DNA of 64,000 nucleotides from assembly GCA_032622095.1 (NCBI GenBank), contig CP136064.1:180702011-180766010 (forward strand), written 5' to 3'. Below are positions 11,487 to 24,904 of the stretch, piece by piece. Position 1 is the first letter of the stretch. The number at the start of each line of letters is the position of its first letter. Both the position numbers and the translations under genes were made by a program. The notes under the pieces were generated by a model. It saw only the letters and a program-made list of their open reading frames with translations, had not been told where the DNA came from and searched no databases. This DNA is from Siphonodentalium dalli. Its lineage: Eukaryota > Mollusca > Scaphopoda > Gadilida > Siphonodentaliidae.

Positions 11487-12009
11487 AATAAAACTTTAAG
11501 AACGTGTTAGGTCTTAACCATGTGTTTCGTATTAGCCTGGGACTTTCGGTTATAACAAACTAGTATGGAAAATATAATAAACACAACAGTTAACTGTCAT
11601 TGTGAGACTATGATTAACTGTTTAACAATGTGATATGTTAGTACGATCGGAGCCCTCGACTATATGCCAGAACCTCCTTCGGGGTTAGGGGCGTGACAAA
11701 TCTCAATTCGTTTAATCTTATCGACCCATAATACATTGGTATTAATCTATTTCCATTTAGTATTTAATGAAATACAAACAGCGCCTCGTAAAAATAATCT
11801 TCCGCATCTCACTCGAAGAGAATAAGCGTACGCTATGGTCAGAACAGTTAACTATTGCCTATATGATAGGCTATATCAGGCTATATCACTTCCGTAATCC
11901 GCTCTGACCCATGTAAAGTCCGTATATATGTATTTCATTACAACATCAGCAGCATGAGTTTGACTATTATATGTCGATTTAACCACTTCTCTATAATAAA
12001 TGGTTTCTC

Positions 12010-12260
12010 ACATCATTCATAAAACTATATTTTGGAATAGTCTAACATTCAGATGAGAGTGTGTTCAGGTAAAATGACCAGATGACAAGCAGAAGAACAG
12101 TTAATTCAAACTCGTGCAGAAGGATTCATGTTCACTGGTGGGAAATGTTCATAAAAAATAAGTACAACGGTCCATGGCCGTTTGTTGAACTTATCACCTT
12201 AACATTTCCCAAGGGAACTAAAATCGGCAATTAGTATTTAGTATAGGTATAGAACATGAT
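12010..12260 (+). repeat. Dispersed repeat, sister copy at 14500-14715
   Basis: Shared blocks: TTGGAATA, AGAAGGATTC, ATTCACTGGTGG-like, AAGGGAA, AGTRTTTAGTATAG. The order is conserved between the two copies in the same orientation. No coding potential; class unknown. Confidence 0.55.
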
Positions 12261-12825
12261 AAACTATGACTAGTAGAGAGAGTATATATATAGTTGCGCG
12301 CGAATCGCCCGATTGGTCGAAAAAAATCGAGCGATCTTTTCCTTCACCCCATGATAAACTATAGTAACAATCCTGTGCCATATAAATCATGTCGCCAACG
12401 GTGTTATCTCATTGCCGTTAACCTCAACTTTACGAAGGATACTGAAATGTATGACACACTCCAAGCTATACATGTATATACTTTGCCGCTGCTATTTTTT
12501 TCAATATCATTCGAGTGTATACGTAAAGTCAGCTGTCTGGTCGTGATTTAAGCTGCCTGCAGCAACGGTAAGACGGATTGTCTCATTATCCGCGTGTCAC
12601 TAACAACAATAAATGACTCACTATACAGGAAGTGTAAAGACATATTTTTTTGAAATTAGAAACGATAATAACGTTATAAAGCCACACGCAGAAAGAGTCA
12701 GGTTACTTATAATCGGGTGTCTGGTTCGATGCGCGAAATTTGACAACAGCTGTCTAAGTTTCTACTTCATGGAAGTAAAAGTACCGGTACAAATAACCTC
12801 TTGGTTGGCTGCTCTACTCAGTACA

Positions 12826-12871
12826 GAGTACGGACGTAAAATGTCACGATGTGTGATATACGTCCGTACTC
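12826..12871. repeat. Short inverted repeat, 13-bp perfect arms
   Basis: GAGTACGGACGTA and TACGTCCGTACTC are separated by about 20 bases. No terminator-like or regulatory context is visible. Confidence 0.8.
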
Positions 12872-13004
12872 AGCACACCAGTAGTCGACTCGACCATTAG
12901 GCCTACTCAAAACTGGAACTCAACGATTGGTGCATAGGAACAACTGTATCTCACAGTTTCAAACAGTGTATGATTTCCCACAATTTTGAATGATCATAGC
13001 CTTT

Positions 13005-14205
13005 CAATGGACCTATCCGTACGTCCCGCCCACCTGTATACTGCATGGTTACTGTTACTACGCACCACAAGCCATCTCAATTCCGCTATCTCTTCAGTGC
13101 TAAAATAGCTTCCGACGAGAAAGGACTGTGTTTTTAAACGCCATGTAACACGATAATATAGCTTCGTTCTGAATATCACGATGTTCAAGATACCTTTGTG
13201 TGTATATATGCAACATGTAAAAGTGACTGTCGTTAGATATAAACAAAAATAGAACCAGTTTTTAAACAAAAAACAGGTGTTATTGTTAGGCCACTTCCCA
13301 TAAACAACAGAGATAGATGTTTAGGCATACGTTGAATCAAACGGTGTAAATGAAGCCATTATGAAACTTCAATATCAAATATAGCAAATTTAATATCGAA
13401 GCTATGCTAATGGTTCACACCTTGATGAAATAAACAAAAACGGGGGTGTACATGTGGTAATTAATCCATAATCCCTCTTTTGTCGAAATAAATATAACGA
13501 TATCAGTTTACCATACACGAGCGTCCTGAATGAACCCTGGTGACATCAGGCCGGATGCAAAGGATTATCAAATAATGGCCTTTTAAAATAAAGTACATTA
13601 ACGAAAACGCCGACTATCATGGAGTCAGTTACATGTTGCCATGTCGAGGCAACAATGGCACAAAGTGAACTTGTTCGGTGAAGGTTGCGTGTGTACACCA
13701 CGAATCACGTGCAATGTGTGAAATTTCGTGTAATTCTCTTGGAAAACATCTGTTGATTCTCATGTACACGTACATTGTCGGAGGCACAATTAATATTCAT
13801 AACGCATCATCTATCGGGACTACTATTTCCACGTTTTAGTCTGAAATATGTTATATATAAATATTGAAATTTAAATAACACTAGGATACGAGTGTGGTCG
13901 TTGGCATTGTTTAATCCAGCGTAAAGAGATGTCATAGTTACTTTTCTATTTAGGAAACCGAACTAAAACATGTATAAATATCGTTCGTCAACCGGACATG
14001 TTCCCCATGCACATATCAACACCATTGTAGCTTTTTAAGACATATTTTGCTCTCGTGTTCGTAAATCCCTATAGCTTACAACTGTTGTTAGGGACCGGCT
14101 TGTGGTGCGATTCATATCACTGGGCAGGCGTAAGTCGCTTCCGGGTTTAAGCTATCGGCTCATTGGCTACAATTGGAATTGGGGCGGTGCCTACGGATAG
14201 GTCCA
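13005..14205. mobile_element. Candidate inverted-terminal-repeat element (about 1.2 kb)
   Basis: The left end reads CAATGGACCTATCCGTA, CGCCCACC and GCACCACAAGCC. The right end reads the complement in reverse order: GGCTTGTGGTGCGATT, then TACGGATAGGTCCATTG. The arms are 65-110 bp. No target duplication was found and the interior has no recognisable transposase. It could equally be two independent inverted copies of one repeat. Confidence 0.4.
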
Positions 14206-14499
14206 TTGAGTCAGTTTTATGGTTTTCGTGATATTCCCGTTATAATTTTCCACTAGAAAATGGTCATAACGCCATCGGCCCAGCACTCGACGTCACCTCG
14301 TCTTTTGTATTGATGAGGTTAATAACCTATTTTCGTTTCAATTAATATAATTGATTAGTGAATGGATATTGCTATCCAGCTGTCGTCCGACATTGTTTCT
14401 GCGACTTTCGTATTTGATCATTTGCGCGCACTCAGTGTCTCTTGGTGAATAGATTGGAAGGATCAAATAAATTTCCCAAATTCTTAACCCTTACACTAA

Positions 14500-14715
14500 A
14501 TAAATAAAGTTGTAGAAGTATACATTGGAATAATCTATCATTCGTTTGGAGGGGTGTCCAGAAAAAAATAGCAGACGACAGACACTCGATAACTGAGATA
14601 ATACAAGTACAGAAGGATTCGTATGAATTCACTGGTGGCAAACATTTCTTAAGGGAATTACTCGTCAATGAGTGTTTAGTATAGAAATGGTTAAATGGGA
14701 AATCCAAATATGAAT
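14500..14715 (+). repeat. Dispersed repeat, sister of 12010-12260
   Basis: Shares TTGGAATA, ACAGAAGGATTC, TTCACTGGTGGCAAA, AAGGGAA and GTGTTTAGTATAGA in order with the upstream copy. Non-coding. Confidence 0.55.
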
Positions 14716-15644
14716 GAGGTTCGGGGATATAGTCGATGTTTCCATCTATACCAACATATCACCTTTTAACTTGGGCATTAATTATCACATATCGTTGCTC
14801 CTTGGTATGGTGGGGGATACCCGGTTACGAAGGGTTTTGTCCATTCCGTTTTACCAAAGTTACGGCTCTGGAATTGTGTGCCCGTGCGAACATTTTACCT
14901 TGTAACCTCTAAGTGTGGATCATCGGATTCAGTTGTGATGTGGTGTAGTGATATCCCAGTTTGCGAGAAAGGATTTCACCCAACAGGTAGAGTGTTCAGA
15001 TAATAAGTTCAGCAAATGACATAAATTTATTTTCACAAGAGTTACTACTTGCTGGACTTGGAATTTTGTAACTCGGGTGTGGATAGTCGAAATTGTTGTA
15101 ATTTGGTATGTGATCTTATATAAGATACTGCATGTTAAGTGAAAATTCCCAGGAATATCACAAAACCACCCGAAAATGTCTGGGGAACTTCGTTGGTACG
15201 TGTATTAAATTCGACCAGATCGAAGCTTGCGATATTTCCGAATTCATCAGTCTTGACATTATATATCTGAGTACCGTATTGTATGTAGATCGTGGTTGTT
15301 GTAATAATTACTGGTTGTGACACTAAATACATCTTTAAAATGTATACGGTCATATACTGTGACGAATCTTTTTATTGGTGCCTACATGACGTCTTCGAAT
15401 GCGTGTATATTTGAAGCTATCGACCAACAAGTCCCCCGTAGTTTGTGCGGAAAGCATAAATAATTAATTCGCAATTAGTTTCTGACTAAGATTAAGCACA
15501 CATGTGGCCGTGTTAGAAGTAATGTAACTGGCTTTAGATACTCGTTTTTGCTACCAATCCCAACCGATTGGATTAGGCAGCCTATTTCTGGTGAATGTTT
15601 GGCATCATTCATAGCATTTACGTACAGCTGTTCCAATTTTTCGA
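14716..15644. other. Non-coding DNA, no supported feature
   Basis: Short open frames overlap on both strands near 15132-15353 without recognised motifs. Nothing else is supported. Confidence 0.35.
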
Positions 15645-15757
15645 GTATATGTGAGATAAACGCTCTTTATTTGTACCAGATTATGAGTATATCAGAATAA
15701 ACGCTCTTTAATTATACCATATTATGAGTATATCAGAATAAACGCTCTTTATTGTTC
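15645..15757 (+). repeat. Tandem repeat, unit about 46 bp, 2.5 copies
   Basis: The unit ends in ATAAACGCTCTTTA and contains ACCA(G/T)ATTATGAGTATATCAG. Three ATAAACGCTCTTT blocks are present. A related ATATAAACGCTCTTTT block occurs near 36911, just downstream of exon 2 of the GT22 gene. Confidence 0.85.
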
Positions 15758-16861
15758 TATGCTGAAGATTTTGTTTTCTAAATTCTATATTTAAGACGTC
15801 TTCGATGTGGGATATGAAATCCATGCAAGATTATTTATCGACATTCAAACCATTTTTAACAGCATTGATTGCGAAATTGGCTGTTCGAGCTTTCGATTGC
15901 CAAAATCATTTTGAACATTCTTGACATATCTTGACGTATTTTTCTTGTATAGCCTTGTCGTTGTCGTGGTACCATGGCAAGTCTTGTTTTCAGATCTTCT
16001 AACCCTTTACAATATATGCTGATATGATGTGAAGGAATATTTGGTGCCCGGCCTGCATGGCGTCTTGCACAAGCTCCCGAAACACCGAAACTAACCCTTT
16101 TATTTCTGTTTATAATGTAAAAAAAAATCTAGCTGTTTCAGATTAGCAACAAACAAGTCTCCATAATTGGCGTGGACATTTTAAATAGTTCAACGTACAT
16201 GGCTCATTCGAACTTCCAAATAGTGTTTATTTGATTTGGAAGGAGATATAAAATAGGTTGACAAATAACCGATACATATCCATATACCGGCTTCGTGTGT
16301 TCTGAAAAAAATAAATTGCCATGCTCCCATTCGATCATCACAAAACTTCATATGTATTTTCGGGGTGACCTCTGGTTTACTTTACTTCTTCTTTATCATT
16401 CTATTCATTGCTCAGCTAAAATAATTACTCCTTCCCAAGTTGAGCCACAGTGTCATGGACACTTTCAATGCATGAAAGTTCGGACCCAAACAGCTGAATT
16501 TGATCGTTTGAGTTAGTCTTTAAAGCTTTCTGTGGCATAGGGTCCGTATGAGAATATTTAGCGTATTTATCGACTTTTGTTGGTCACCTAGAACTGGGAC
16601 CGCGATGTAACGCAATCGAGCTCAATTTGGATTTGGCCCTCCAAACCGCCATGTAGCTTTAATTCGAAGTTAGTTTCTAACTATAAGATCCGTGCGGTAG
16701 GTCTAAAAGCAATAACTACCTTAGATACATAGGCCTATGCTCGTTTTAAACAACAACAGTTAGAGGAGGATATATATATGTGACGCCTTTGTTAACTGAT
16801 TCATAGTCAATAAATTTATATAATATACGCTGATAGGCAAGGTGGTAAATTTCAGGTGTCA
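15758..16861. other. Upstream region of the GT22 gene
   Basis: This lies 5' of the first coding exon. Positions 16851-16855 read TTCAG directly before GTGTCAATGG, so a 5'-UTR intron ending here is possible, but the preceding tract is not strongly pyrimidine-rich. No TATA box or other promoter element can be assigned with confidence. Confidence 0.3.
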
Positions 16862-17075
16862 ATGGCAAAGCGGAGGCAGAAGTTGAAAGAATATTACAGT
16901 TCCGGTGACTCCACGACTTCAACAGAAAAACATCCAATTGACGACCATGGTGTTTTTCCAGAATGGTTCCCTTACTTCGTCTTCGTCGTGACTCTGGCGT
17001 ACCGGGTTAAGTATGTCACCAATAACAACAATTGGTGGATACTCCATCCAGACGAAATATACCAATCTGTCGAAG
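16862..17075 (+). CDS. GT22 GPI-mannosyltransferase-like protein, coding exon 1
   Basis: This exon encodes residues 1-71 plus the first base of codon 72. It begins MAKRRQKLKEYY at an ATG with G at +4 and contains a hydrophobic segment (FPYFVFVVTLAY, about residues 36-47). It then has the motif HPDEIYQS at 62-69, the HPDE signature of ALG9/PIG-B/PIG-Z family mannosyltransferases, which use dolichyl-phosphate-mannose in the ER lumen. The splice donor is G|GTAAAA (intron from 17076), phase 1. It joins in phase to exon 2 at 36437, creating VEVAHTEYYGYGF across the junction. Intron 1 is 19,361 bp. The exact start is inferred, and an upstream UTR exon cannot be excluded. Confidence 0.88.
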
Positions 17076-17159
17076 GTAAAAAAAAAAATCCATACATTAT
17101 ATAGACTATTGGCACATTTCGGGATTCGCGTTAAACCGTATGCCTATATATATGTGCCC

Positions 17160-17660
17160 ATAGTTCATGTTATCAAATTATCTCCATGCAGGGTACAGAA
17201 TGTCTTGAAGCGTCCCCTTCCAGATATTAGTTGTCCCTCGAAATCAGCATTCGTGTGTCCGTCCGTCCGGATCATAACATTGACATGGATTTTTGTTATG
17301 AATAGTTGTCCACCGAAAATAAACTGGGGTACTATAGAAATCAGCGGTGATGTGAACAGTCCGGGCGTACGTTCGTTCGTTTTTGGTTTCCAGACGGTAA
17401 CTTTAGAATGTTTCAACTGAATGAAATGAAATTTGGTACATGTTGGTTTACTAGCACAAAATACAGGCTAAGTCAAATTAGGGTTTCGCCCGCCAATTTT
17501 CACCAGATTAATTTCCGGGTGATAATTTTAGTAAGTCTGAATTGAAGGGAATGAAATTTGGTACATGGATGTGAGTTTACCAGCCTAAAATACACGTCAA
17601 GTTCGATATAGAGTTCAGCCCGCCAATTTTAACCAGAGTTATGGTCCCTTTATTGAAATT
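17160..17660 (+). repeat. Interspersed repeat with tandem ATGAAATTTGGTACA units
   Basis: Two related blocks of about 115 bp (17405-17520 and 17535-17640) share CTGAAT, ATGAAATTTGGTACATG, AAAATACA, AAGT(C/T), CGCCAATTTT and ACCAGA. The upstream part has CGTGTGTCCGTCCGTCCG. Repeats with 'AATTTGGTACA' and 'GTCCGTCCG' blocks are common in invertebrate introns, but I cannot name the family. Confidence 0.6.
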
Positions 17661-17954
17661 AACAAGGGGCGTATGTTGTCCTAGCGATGTTCTTGTTTAT
17701 TTTGGCCTAGCATTGGAATTTCTCATGAAATATTCAAGTATTATAGTCCTTTACGTCTGAACTGAGACCCATACACGCTAGCATATTATTCTCCAGCTAT
17801 ATATACGCCACCGTTGGAGATAGTGCATGTACACCCTTAGAACAAATACGTGTATAAATTCCACACAATATGTTTTTAATTTGATATAAACAAAATTGTG
17901 TAGAAATGACATATGTCATATGTGTCGGTGGAATTTTCTCAACATTAAATATGG

Positions 17955-18235
17955 GTGAATATCGAATATGTGAGTATATTATAGTTAGTAGATGAGATGT
18001 TCTATTAGACACAAATCTCGTAAAAGCTACCATGTATATATTAAAAATCTCACAGCAGCTTAAAACCTTTGTGCTACACAAGGATGTGAAGTTCTGTTTT
18101 GACACAAACACAATTTATAACAAATTATAAAACTGCTGCCAATTTTGTGTTCTGTGATAGCCTTTGCGAGTTTTGTGTCACACATCTCATCTAATAACTA
18201 TGATACACTCACATATTCACTGATATTCAGTCATT
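17955..18235. repeat. Inverted repeat (foldback), arms about 75 bp
   Basis: The left arm contains GAATATGTGAGT, TAGTTAGTAGATGAGATGT and GACACAAATCTCG. The right arm is its complement: CGAGTTTTGTGTCACACATC, CATCTAATAACTA, ACTCACATATTC. The spacer is about 130 bp. It abuts the CT microsatellite. Confidence 0.75.
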
Positions 18236-18266
18236 TTTACACATTTTTGTTTAAGATCAATTTAAA

Positions 18267-18268
<2 letters not shown>

Positions 18269-18337
<69 letters not shown>

Positions 18338-18464
18338 CTCTCTCTCTCTCTCTCTCCCTCCCCCTCTCTCTCTCTCTCTCTCTCTCCCCTCTCTCTCTCT
18401 CTCTCTCTAAGAGTGTAGGGTTAAGTTTATACATTAGATATGGCCTGTCTGTCTGTCTGTATGC

Positions 18465-18527
<63 letters not shown>

Positions 18528-18541
18528 TCTCCCTCCATCCC

Positions 18542-18638
<97 letters not shown>

Positions 18639-18639
18639 T
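18269..18639 (+). repeat. (CT)n microsatellite, about 370 bp
   Basis: Nearly pure CT dinucleotides with CCC and AAGAGTGTAGGG interruptions, including a short unique island at 18408-18466 (with GTCTGTCTGTCTG). Apparent Leu-Ser or Arg-Glu reading frames here are artefacts of simple sequence. It lies in intron 1 of the GT22 gene. Confidence 0.97.
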
Positions 18640-20271
18640 CAAACATTTACATAGCATACGATGACGAATAAAATGTTATGTCTCAAGATGATGTCCGAGA
18701 TGGTATGTAATCATTGGCTCACTTATGCAACTGAATGGCCATATTTTATATATCTGTCGTGGTTGGTTTTCTTTCACCACAAAACTAAGATAGGGATACT
18801 ATATGTAACATATTCACATATATTAAAATAGTTCAAAACAGCTTCGAGTCAATCCATAATTTTGAGGTCAATAAATAGGTATCAATTGCGGAAATGCGAA
18901 TTGACAGATATATATAAAGTTTTTGCCCAGAAGGTTTGAATATTGCTTGCGAATAAAATACCGTTGTCATACATGGACCGGTTTCGGACGTGCTTATCTG
19001 CGCATATATAAAGGTGTTTAGCTTTGAATTTCGATTCGGGTCGTCACCGTTCATCGCATTGCCTGTGCACGCGGGTATATAAATTCACGAGGCAAAACAA
19101 AATAAAACAATATGCTAATATTCTGCAACAACGTCGGTGACCAAGCCCCAAGAACCCTATCACTGAGGGCAGGGAATAATCTACAGAAACACAGATATCT
19201 AAGTTTAAATGATATATTGCACCATGTACTATTATTCCGTCCATCCCATAATTGGCTTCAATGGAATTGTCTACTTTGCACTCTTATTCCACCCCGTATG
19301 CAGACTCCGTAAGAAAAACTAATGTTATGCTTTAGCTAGATTGCTCCTCGGGGATGTGGTGACATGGAGTGTCTCAACCGCACCAACTTGTGTCAAAATT
19401 AAACAGTTGGAAATGTCATGCCTGAGAAAACATTAGTTGAAAAATTCACACCAAAAATAGGTTGAAATTGTTTTTGTGGTTTAATTTCCCAACCAATCGC
19501 TTATTTTCCTACATTGGTCGAATATTTGGACTATCGGTTGGAAACTTAGGGGTGTCTTGATGGAAATATAGAGTTGGAAAGTTTGATGCATCAGTTGGAA
19601 AATTCCTACCCCGGGGGTGGAAATGGAATATACTGAACTTTAGGGATTTGGTCTGGTTCACATTACAAGTTGAGCACCCCCATCTGTGCTGTAATATCTC
19701 TCAATCCACCATATGTCCACTATATTGTGATATTATACATATACAACTGAAATGATGTACAAGTACCCACAGACAAGATCCATACCCGAATACCAGACTC
19801 AGTTCCCTGACGAGAATCTCTCATTCGATCACATACGTAATTCAGTTCCCCAAATATGGTCATATGCTGAGACCATAAGAGATAACCAATACAGAGTGTA
19901 CATGTATTACCATAGTCTCCCATTTAATATTCATGGCACTCATTTACAAGGAACTAAGGATTCTCTTATCAAACATGCATGCTCGGTTCCTTCCCCCGAG
20001 CCTTCTATATGCATTGAGCATCAACTGTCTTCGTTGTGTAAACATTTATATTATATCTCAGATTTATACAATAATTTACAACATGATGTACATATACTTA
20101 AGTATGGGACATCTGAGAGAGAAGAGGATTTGAAATCAAGCGTCAGCGCTTATATGGAGCCGTCTCCTCAACTGCATGTCTTCATCGCCTTGATACTCGG
20201 ATCGGTCTGCTGCCACATACTTATTACCCCTTAACGAAACAAATGACATATATATTCAACTTGCACCCCAC
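18640..20271. other. Intronic DNA, no supported feature
   Basis: The longest open frame is 160 codons at 19752-20234 and has no recognisable domain or supporting splice context. I do not call it a gene. Confidence 0.35.
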
Positions 20272-20321
20272 ACATACCCACACCACCACCACCACCACAC
20301 ACACACCAGTAATGCCTGATA
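20272..20321 (+). repeat. CACC/CA simple repeat
   Basis: A short run of ACC triplets flanked by CACA dinucleotides. No other significance is seen. Confidence 0.9.
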
Positions 20322-22329
20322 GTGTGCATGCACCCGTCATGTCAAACCTATCCTGTTTAAAATACTGTTTATATTTGTTGTTATACTTATGCTGTATTGT
20401 GAGGAGCGGAGAATCCATATCAGTTTCAAGAACTTGTCCTCCAATCACCCAGTCTCTGTAAATTAATATACTATTTAAAATATGTTTAAACCAAAGCATA
20501 TACTTCACCAATTGTACGTATACAGTCTGGAGATTCATTGAAGACATTCTAACATATATGTGCTGTATATTACACTACACGTATATGGGACAGTCTAGCC
20601 ACACTCCCGCATGTTGTTCCGAGACCTGACAAACATCTCACCGGGAGTCCTCTTAATCTTATCATCGCGACCATTTAGTTATAATACATTCAGAAAATCT
20701 ACTTTATGCGAACTTGACATCAGAATTTGCATTATTCGTGGCCTCAGTTGTATGAGATCACAACTAGATAAGTTCTTTATAATCAGTTTATCTGTTTATA
20801 TTCCTGATATCGTCCTTTGGTAAACTGTTGCTGTCAGATGTTATCTATAGGGCACGCAAACATGATACGCGGCCGTTATTTCTCATAACAATTAAAATAG
20901 CTTTAGAAAGATATTCAATGCATCTCCTAAACTATAATTACGAGCGACCGAATAGCCAAGCTGTTCATATTGTGGTTGAAGCAAACTGACATACAGAACC
21001 ACTTTAATAGTGTCAGGCTTATCCCGGGTGTTTATAATAGACGACTCGGTTACCACTGTGACCATGCATGCGTGGTTATTTATCGCAGCGATTTGTAAAA
21101 AAGTCAAGGTAATTATACCGGTGTTCCATATTAATTACAAATTGCTTCAATTCCTAACAATTTGTGAGTCATATAAGCAGGTTTGAGTGACACCTGTAAG
21201 GATGTTTTATATACGTGCAAAATTATATGTATTTCTGGATACACCTATTCACGTGCAAAAGGCCCATACAAAATGCATGCAGAAAACTTTATAACCACAT
21301 TCGTTTGCGTGAGCCGTGCGAGGTATATGTTTACCATTTTATTGCCCATTTGAACGCACAGGTTTTGTGTTCTGTTTGCATGAGTAGATTTATCCACAAA
21401 CTATGGAACAATCGGGCCTGCCTATATACGTCCTGAGATTACTGATCCCCACACATTGTGAAAAAATAAAGAACGTATAAATTGTTCTTCTTGATAATTG
21501 GGACGCTATGTGTGATAAACCATAAAAATAGTTCATATATTGTCTGAGCACACACAACAGAGTGCCGGTATACGAATGTGACTATTATAGCGCTTTCTGT
21601 TGATATATAATATCCTGACTAAGCTTTCCGCATGGCAGACAATGAAAAATTTGAAATTCGAAAGGAGGGTGCCTATTAAAGATATATCCTCAGGGGAGTC
21701 TTGGGCTTGTTCGAACGCGAACTAAGTTGACGAGTAGGTCACAACTGCACCCGTCGAAGTGATATTAATCCTTGAAATACCGAATGATTGGTACATTGGA
21801 CTTTCCTTGTGGTGATGAACTTGTGACAATGAACTTCAATTGGTTCACAAACAATATAGAATGCGATCTTATTTTGATTCCAGACCCTCAAGAGAAGTTT
21901 ATCAATTTGTGCGGAAGTTTTCACATTGACCCCACTTGATCGTATTGCGGGCCGCTATATCAAACACTGGTAGCATATGCGACCACATACTTTTCTTCTA
22001 GTTAAACGGTACGGAATATATACGTGTATATACCTATTTGGCTAAATAAGATCAGGGACTTACCCCGCTAGATCTATGCATCTCTGTGCAATATTACAAT
22101 ACCATATAGCAATCAACAAACGATGTACCTCACAGGTAGATGTAACTGAACCTCGCCATTAATTGTTAATACCTACACATGCTCAGCGCCAGGAACCTAC
22201 GCCACTAATGTAACCTATAAACCGTCGTTTCTGACGTTCTGATAGCTGCTATCTGCATTAAATTCATGCAGTGGATGAGCTAGATATGTGCTGCAAGAGT
22301 TTTTATACAAGTGAAAGGGAAAATGTGCG
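20322..22329. other. Intronic DNA, no supported feature
   Basis: AT-rich with short open frames only. No paired repeats or RNA genes were recognised. Confidence 0.35.
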
Positions 22330-22500
22330 TTTCACGAACATCAATTGAATGATTGGGGCGTGTTTAATGTTCAAAATCGGTGCACAATCGATAACTATTT
22401 TCCTTGTAAATTTCAGCAATAAATATTGTTTTTAACGATTACTGATTTAAAAAAAATAGAGATTTGATTGGTGACCTAGGTTTTTGGCCCTGGTATTTGA
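22330..22500 (+). repeat. Dispersed repeat, sister copy at 34240-34460
   Basis: Shares CTTGTAAATTTCAG, ATAAATAT, TTTTTAACGATTACTGATTT, GATTGGTGA and CCCTG with 34240-34460 in the same orientation. The sister carries about 90 extra bases in the middle. Both lie in intron 1. Confidence 0.7.
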
Positions 22501-24904
22501 AAAATGCGATGAAAATATATACCATTTAAGATTCCACATCCATACACTGATTCATACTGGAGAAAAATACATTATGCGTAAAAACTTCAACTGCAAATAA
22601 GCGAATTTCCTCCCAAACATCTGGACCGATTTCAACCAATTTGGTGTGGTACAACTCGGAATACACCGGTTGATGTTATAACGGCGTTAGTTTTTCAAAA
22701 TTTTTATTAAAACAAATTATTATTAATTTAAAAAAAAATGTGATAAATTGAGCAAGGAGTTCAATCTAAAAATAAATTCACAAATTAATTTAGAAAAAAA
22801 ATCAGGCCCCTTAATATTGGACAGCCTAAAAAGCCAGCTAGCTTAGTGAATTGTTTTTATGAAACATTTCCTGTATATACATGTACCTCATAGAAAAGTC
22901 CCAAGAATGGTATAAGAGGTTTCACCCCCGTGGCATTAAAATGCAAACTATTGCCCTATCGTGGGCTCCAATCCTAAGTCCACTCCAACTCGGGCCATCG
23001 GCACTCGGCATATGCCTCTTGCATATCGTGCCAGCACCCCCTTACTTTGGGAGCCTGGCTACACTGTTAAAAAAATGGCCGTCGCTTTAACGGTGTCATA
23101 CCGCGCAACATCGCTGCCAACCTTGGACCGTTAAACATACGGCCAGGCTGCAGCATGTTTAAGTAACTGGCAGAATGTAGCCAGTAACAGTCAGCCCGTT
23201 GTATATTTTACGGTTCAACACCGTTTAATTAATATTAAGACCGTAACTAATAACGGTCAGACGAATGGTATTTATCACGGGTCACTACCAATTGTTTGCT
23301 CTTAATTTGTTAATTTACCGCAGAATTAGCCCGTGGTGACAATATGATTTCCCGATAGGCATTACGATTGATATATATTAGAATGGTCGAAATTATTATT
23401 ATTCGAAACTGAAAAATACATCTTAGTTCTTCTATTACGATCAAAGTTTTGTTGAAACTTAAATCTTCAAGGTATAATGTGACAGACACTACTTATGAAA
23501 CTTTGAAGTTTAAAGAGGATCAAACTTGTTACCTGCCTCGTGGAATTTAATCCAGAAAAAGACTGTGTGATGTGTTCACCTTACACTGACTACTGTATAA
23601 ATATGGCTGTAAATAAAAAACTATAATACAACTTTTAGCTGAAAAGCCCATCCTTCAGTTACGAGTAATTCTAATTCCGACCATTCTAACACATGAATCT
23701 GGCATGCCCTTTTAAGACATTAAGGACAAAAGCTACATGTATCACAGTTAAAACTCAAATTTATGAACAAGTAAAAGTAAAACATCTTAATGACATACTT
23801 TTTGGTAACATGTAAGGCGTGAAATTGTCCAGGCACTTGGAAACACAGTTTTTGTTTTAACAGGTGAATGCGTACATCACGACAGTATATCAGTAACAGA
23901 TTGTTGGGATTGAAACATTCAAGACAACAGCAAATCCCTTAATAACTATGCGTGATGACTTGGCGACAACGTTCTTCCATAGTCCCATATTTTTCGATGA
24001 AATTTGATAGCGTGATAAACCAAAATGTGTATAATAGTATCAAAACACTTAGTATCCATCTCAGTGAGTCAGCCAAAGATAATTTGATAAGAACATCCAA
24101 CCAATAGTGGACTCCCGGTCCGTACAAATGTGGTAACAACTGGGCGATACCATGGCGAATGGCGAAAATGTCTCAAATGCACACGTTTCAATGAAAATTG
24201 ACGAACATGGGATGAATCGGTCCGTGTAATTGTAATAGTTGTACTCGTAAGTTGGAATTGTATAGATATGTGATCATCCGTCACTGCGCGACATCAGTTC
24301 ATTGTTTTGTCCGATAGTACATAAGATAGTAGTTATTGTTATATGTGTTCCCGGATCTGGGATAAACTTCCTTTCCCCAGTGATTGTAACTGCTAGGGTT
24401 AATTGTATAGATAAGCACAATACATGGGAGATGTAAATGATATAGTATAAGAGCACACAAGCATAATTAACCAGATCATATTCTTAATTGGTTATGACTG
24501 GTAGCAACCATTGTATAAGTGAGGGAGGATCAAACCAGTATCATTATATAGTAAACAATAGTATGATACACGTCATAGACAAGGGTATCGTGGTATCTCA
24601 GACCTTATATGGACACATGATACAACCGACACTAGAAAATAACTACCCGTTCTTGAGAGCAAGTGCTTCAAAACTACCAGAACACTGTAAATTGGATTGA
24701 ATGGTTAAGTTAAAAAAAATGGCAACACTGTCAACATTCTAATAGTAATAGCTGCTACAGTACGTTGTTGTTGTTGTTGTTTTATTATCACTTGTGGTTG
24801 ATATCGAAGCTCCTGCGTAATACTCTTAGTAGGTGTATGCTTTATTAACTCAATCATGAATTAACATGAAATTAGAGATGAATGTGAACATATATACACT
24901 ATTT
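22501..24904. other. Intronic DNA, mostly featureless
   Basis: Around 22970-23300 there is an unusual moderately GC-rich stretch with repeated ACCGTTAA / TAACGGT words, possibly a decayed inverted-repeat element, but the ends cannot be set. A TTG triplet run lies at about 24764. No genes recognised. Confidence 0.35.

Noticed and set aside
12613-12900. 95-codon open frame
   Set aside because: Composition resembles random translation and no family is recognised.
18145-18664. Long Leu/Ser and Arg/Glu reading frames
   Set aside because: They are translations of a nearly pure CT dinucleotide array with no domain and equal openness on both strands.
19752-20234. 160-codon open frame in intron 1
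   Set aside because: No recognisable domain, no clear splice sites, and it lies inside a long intron; it could be chance openness.
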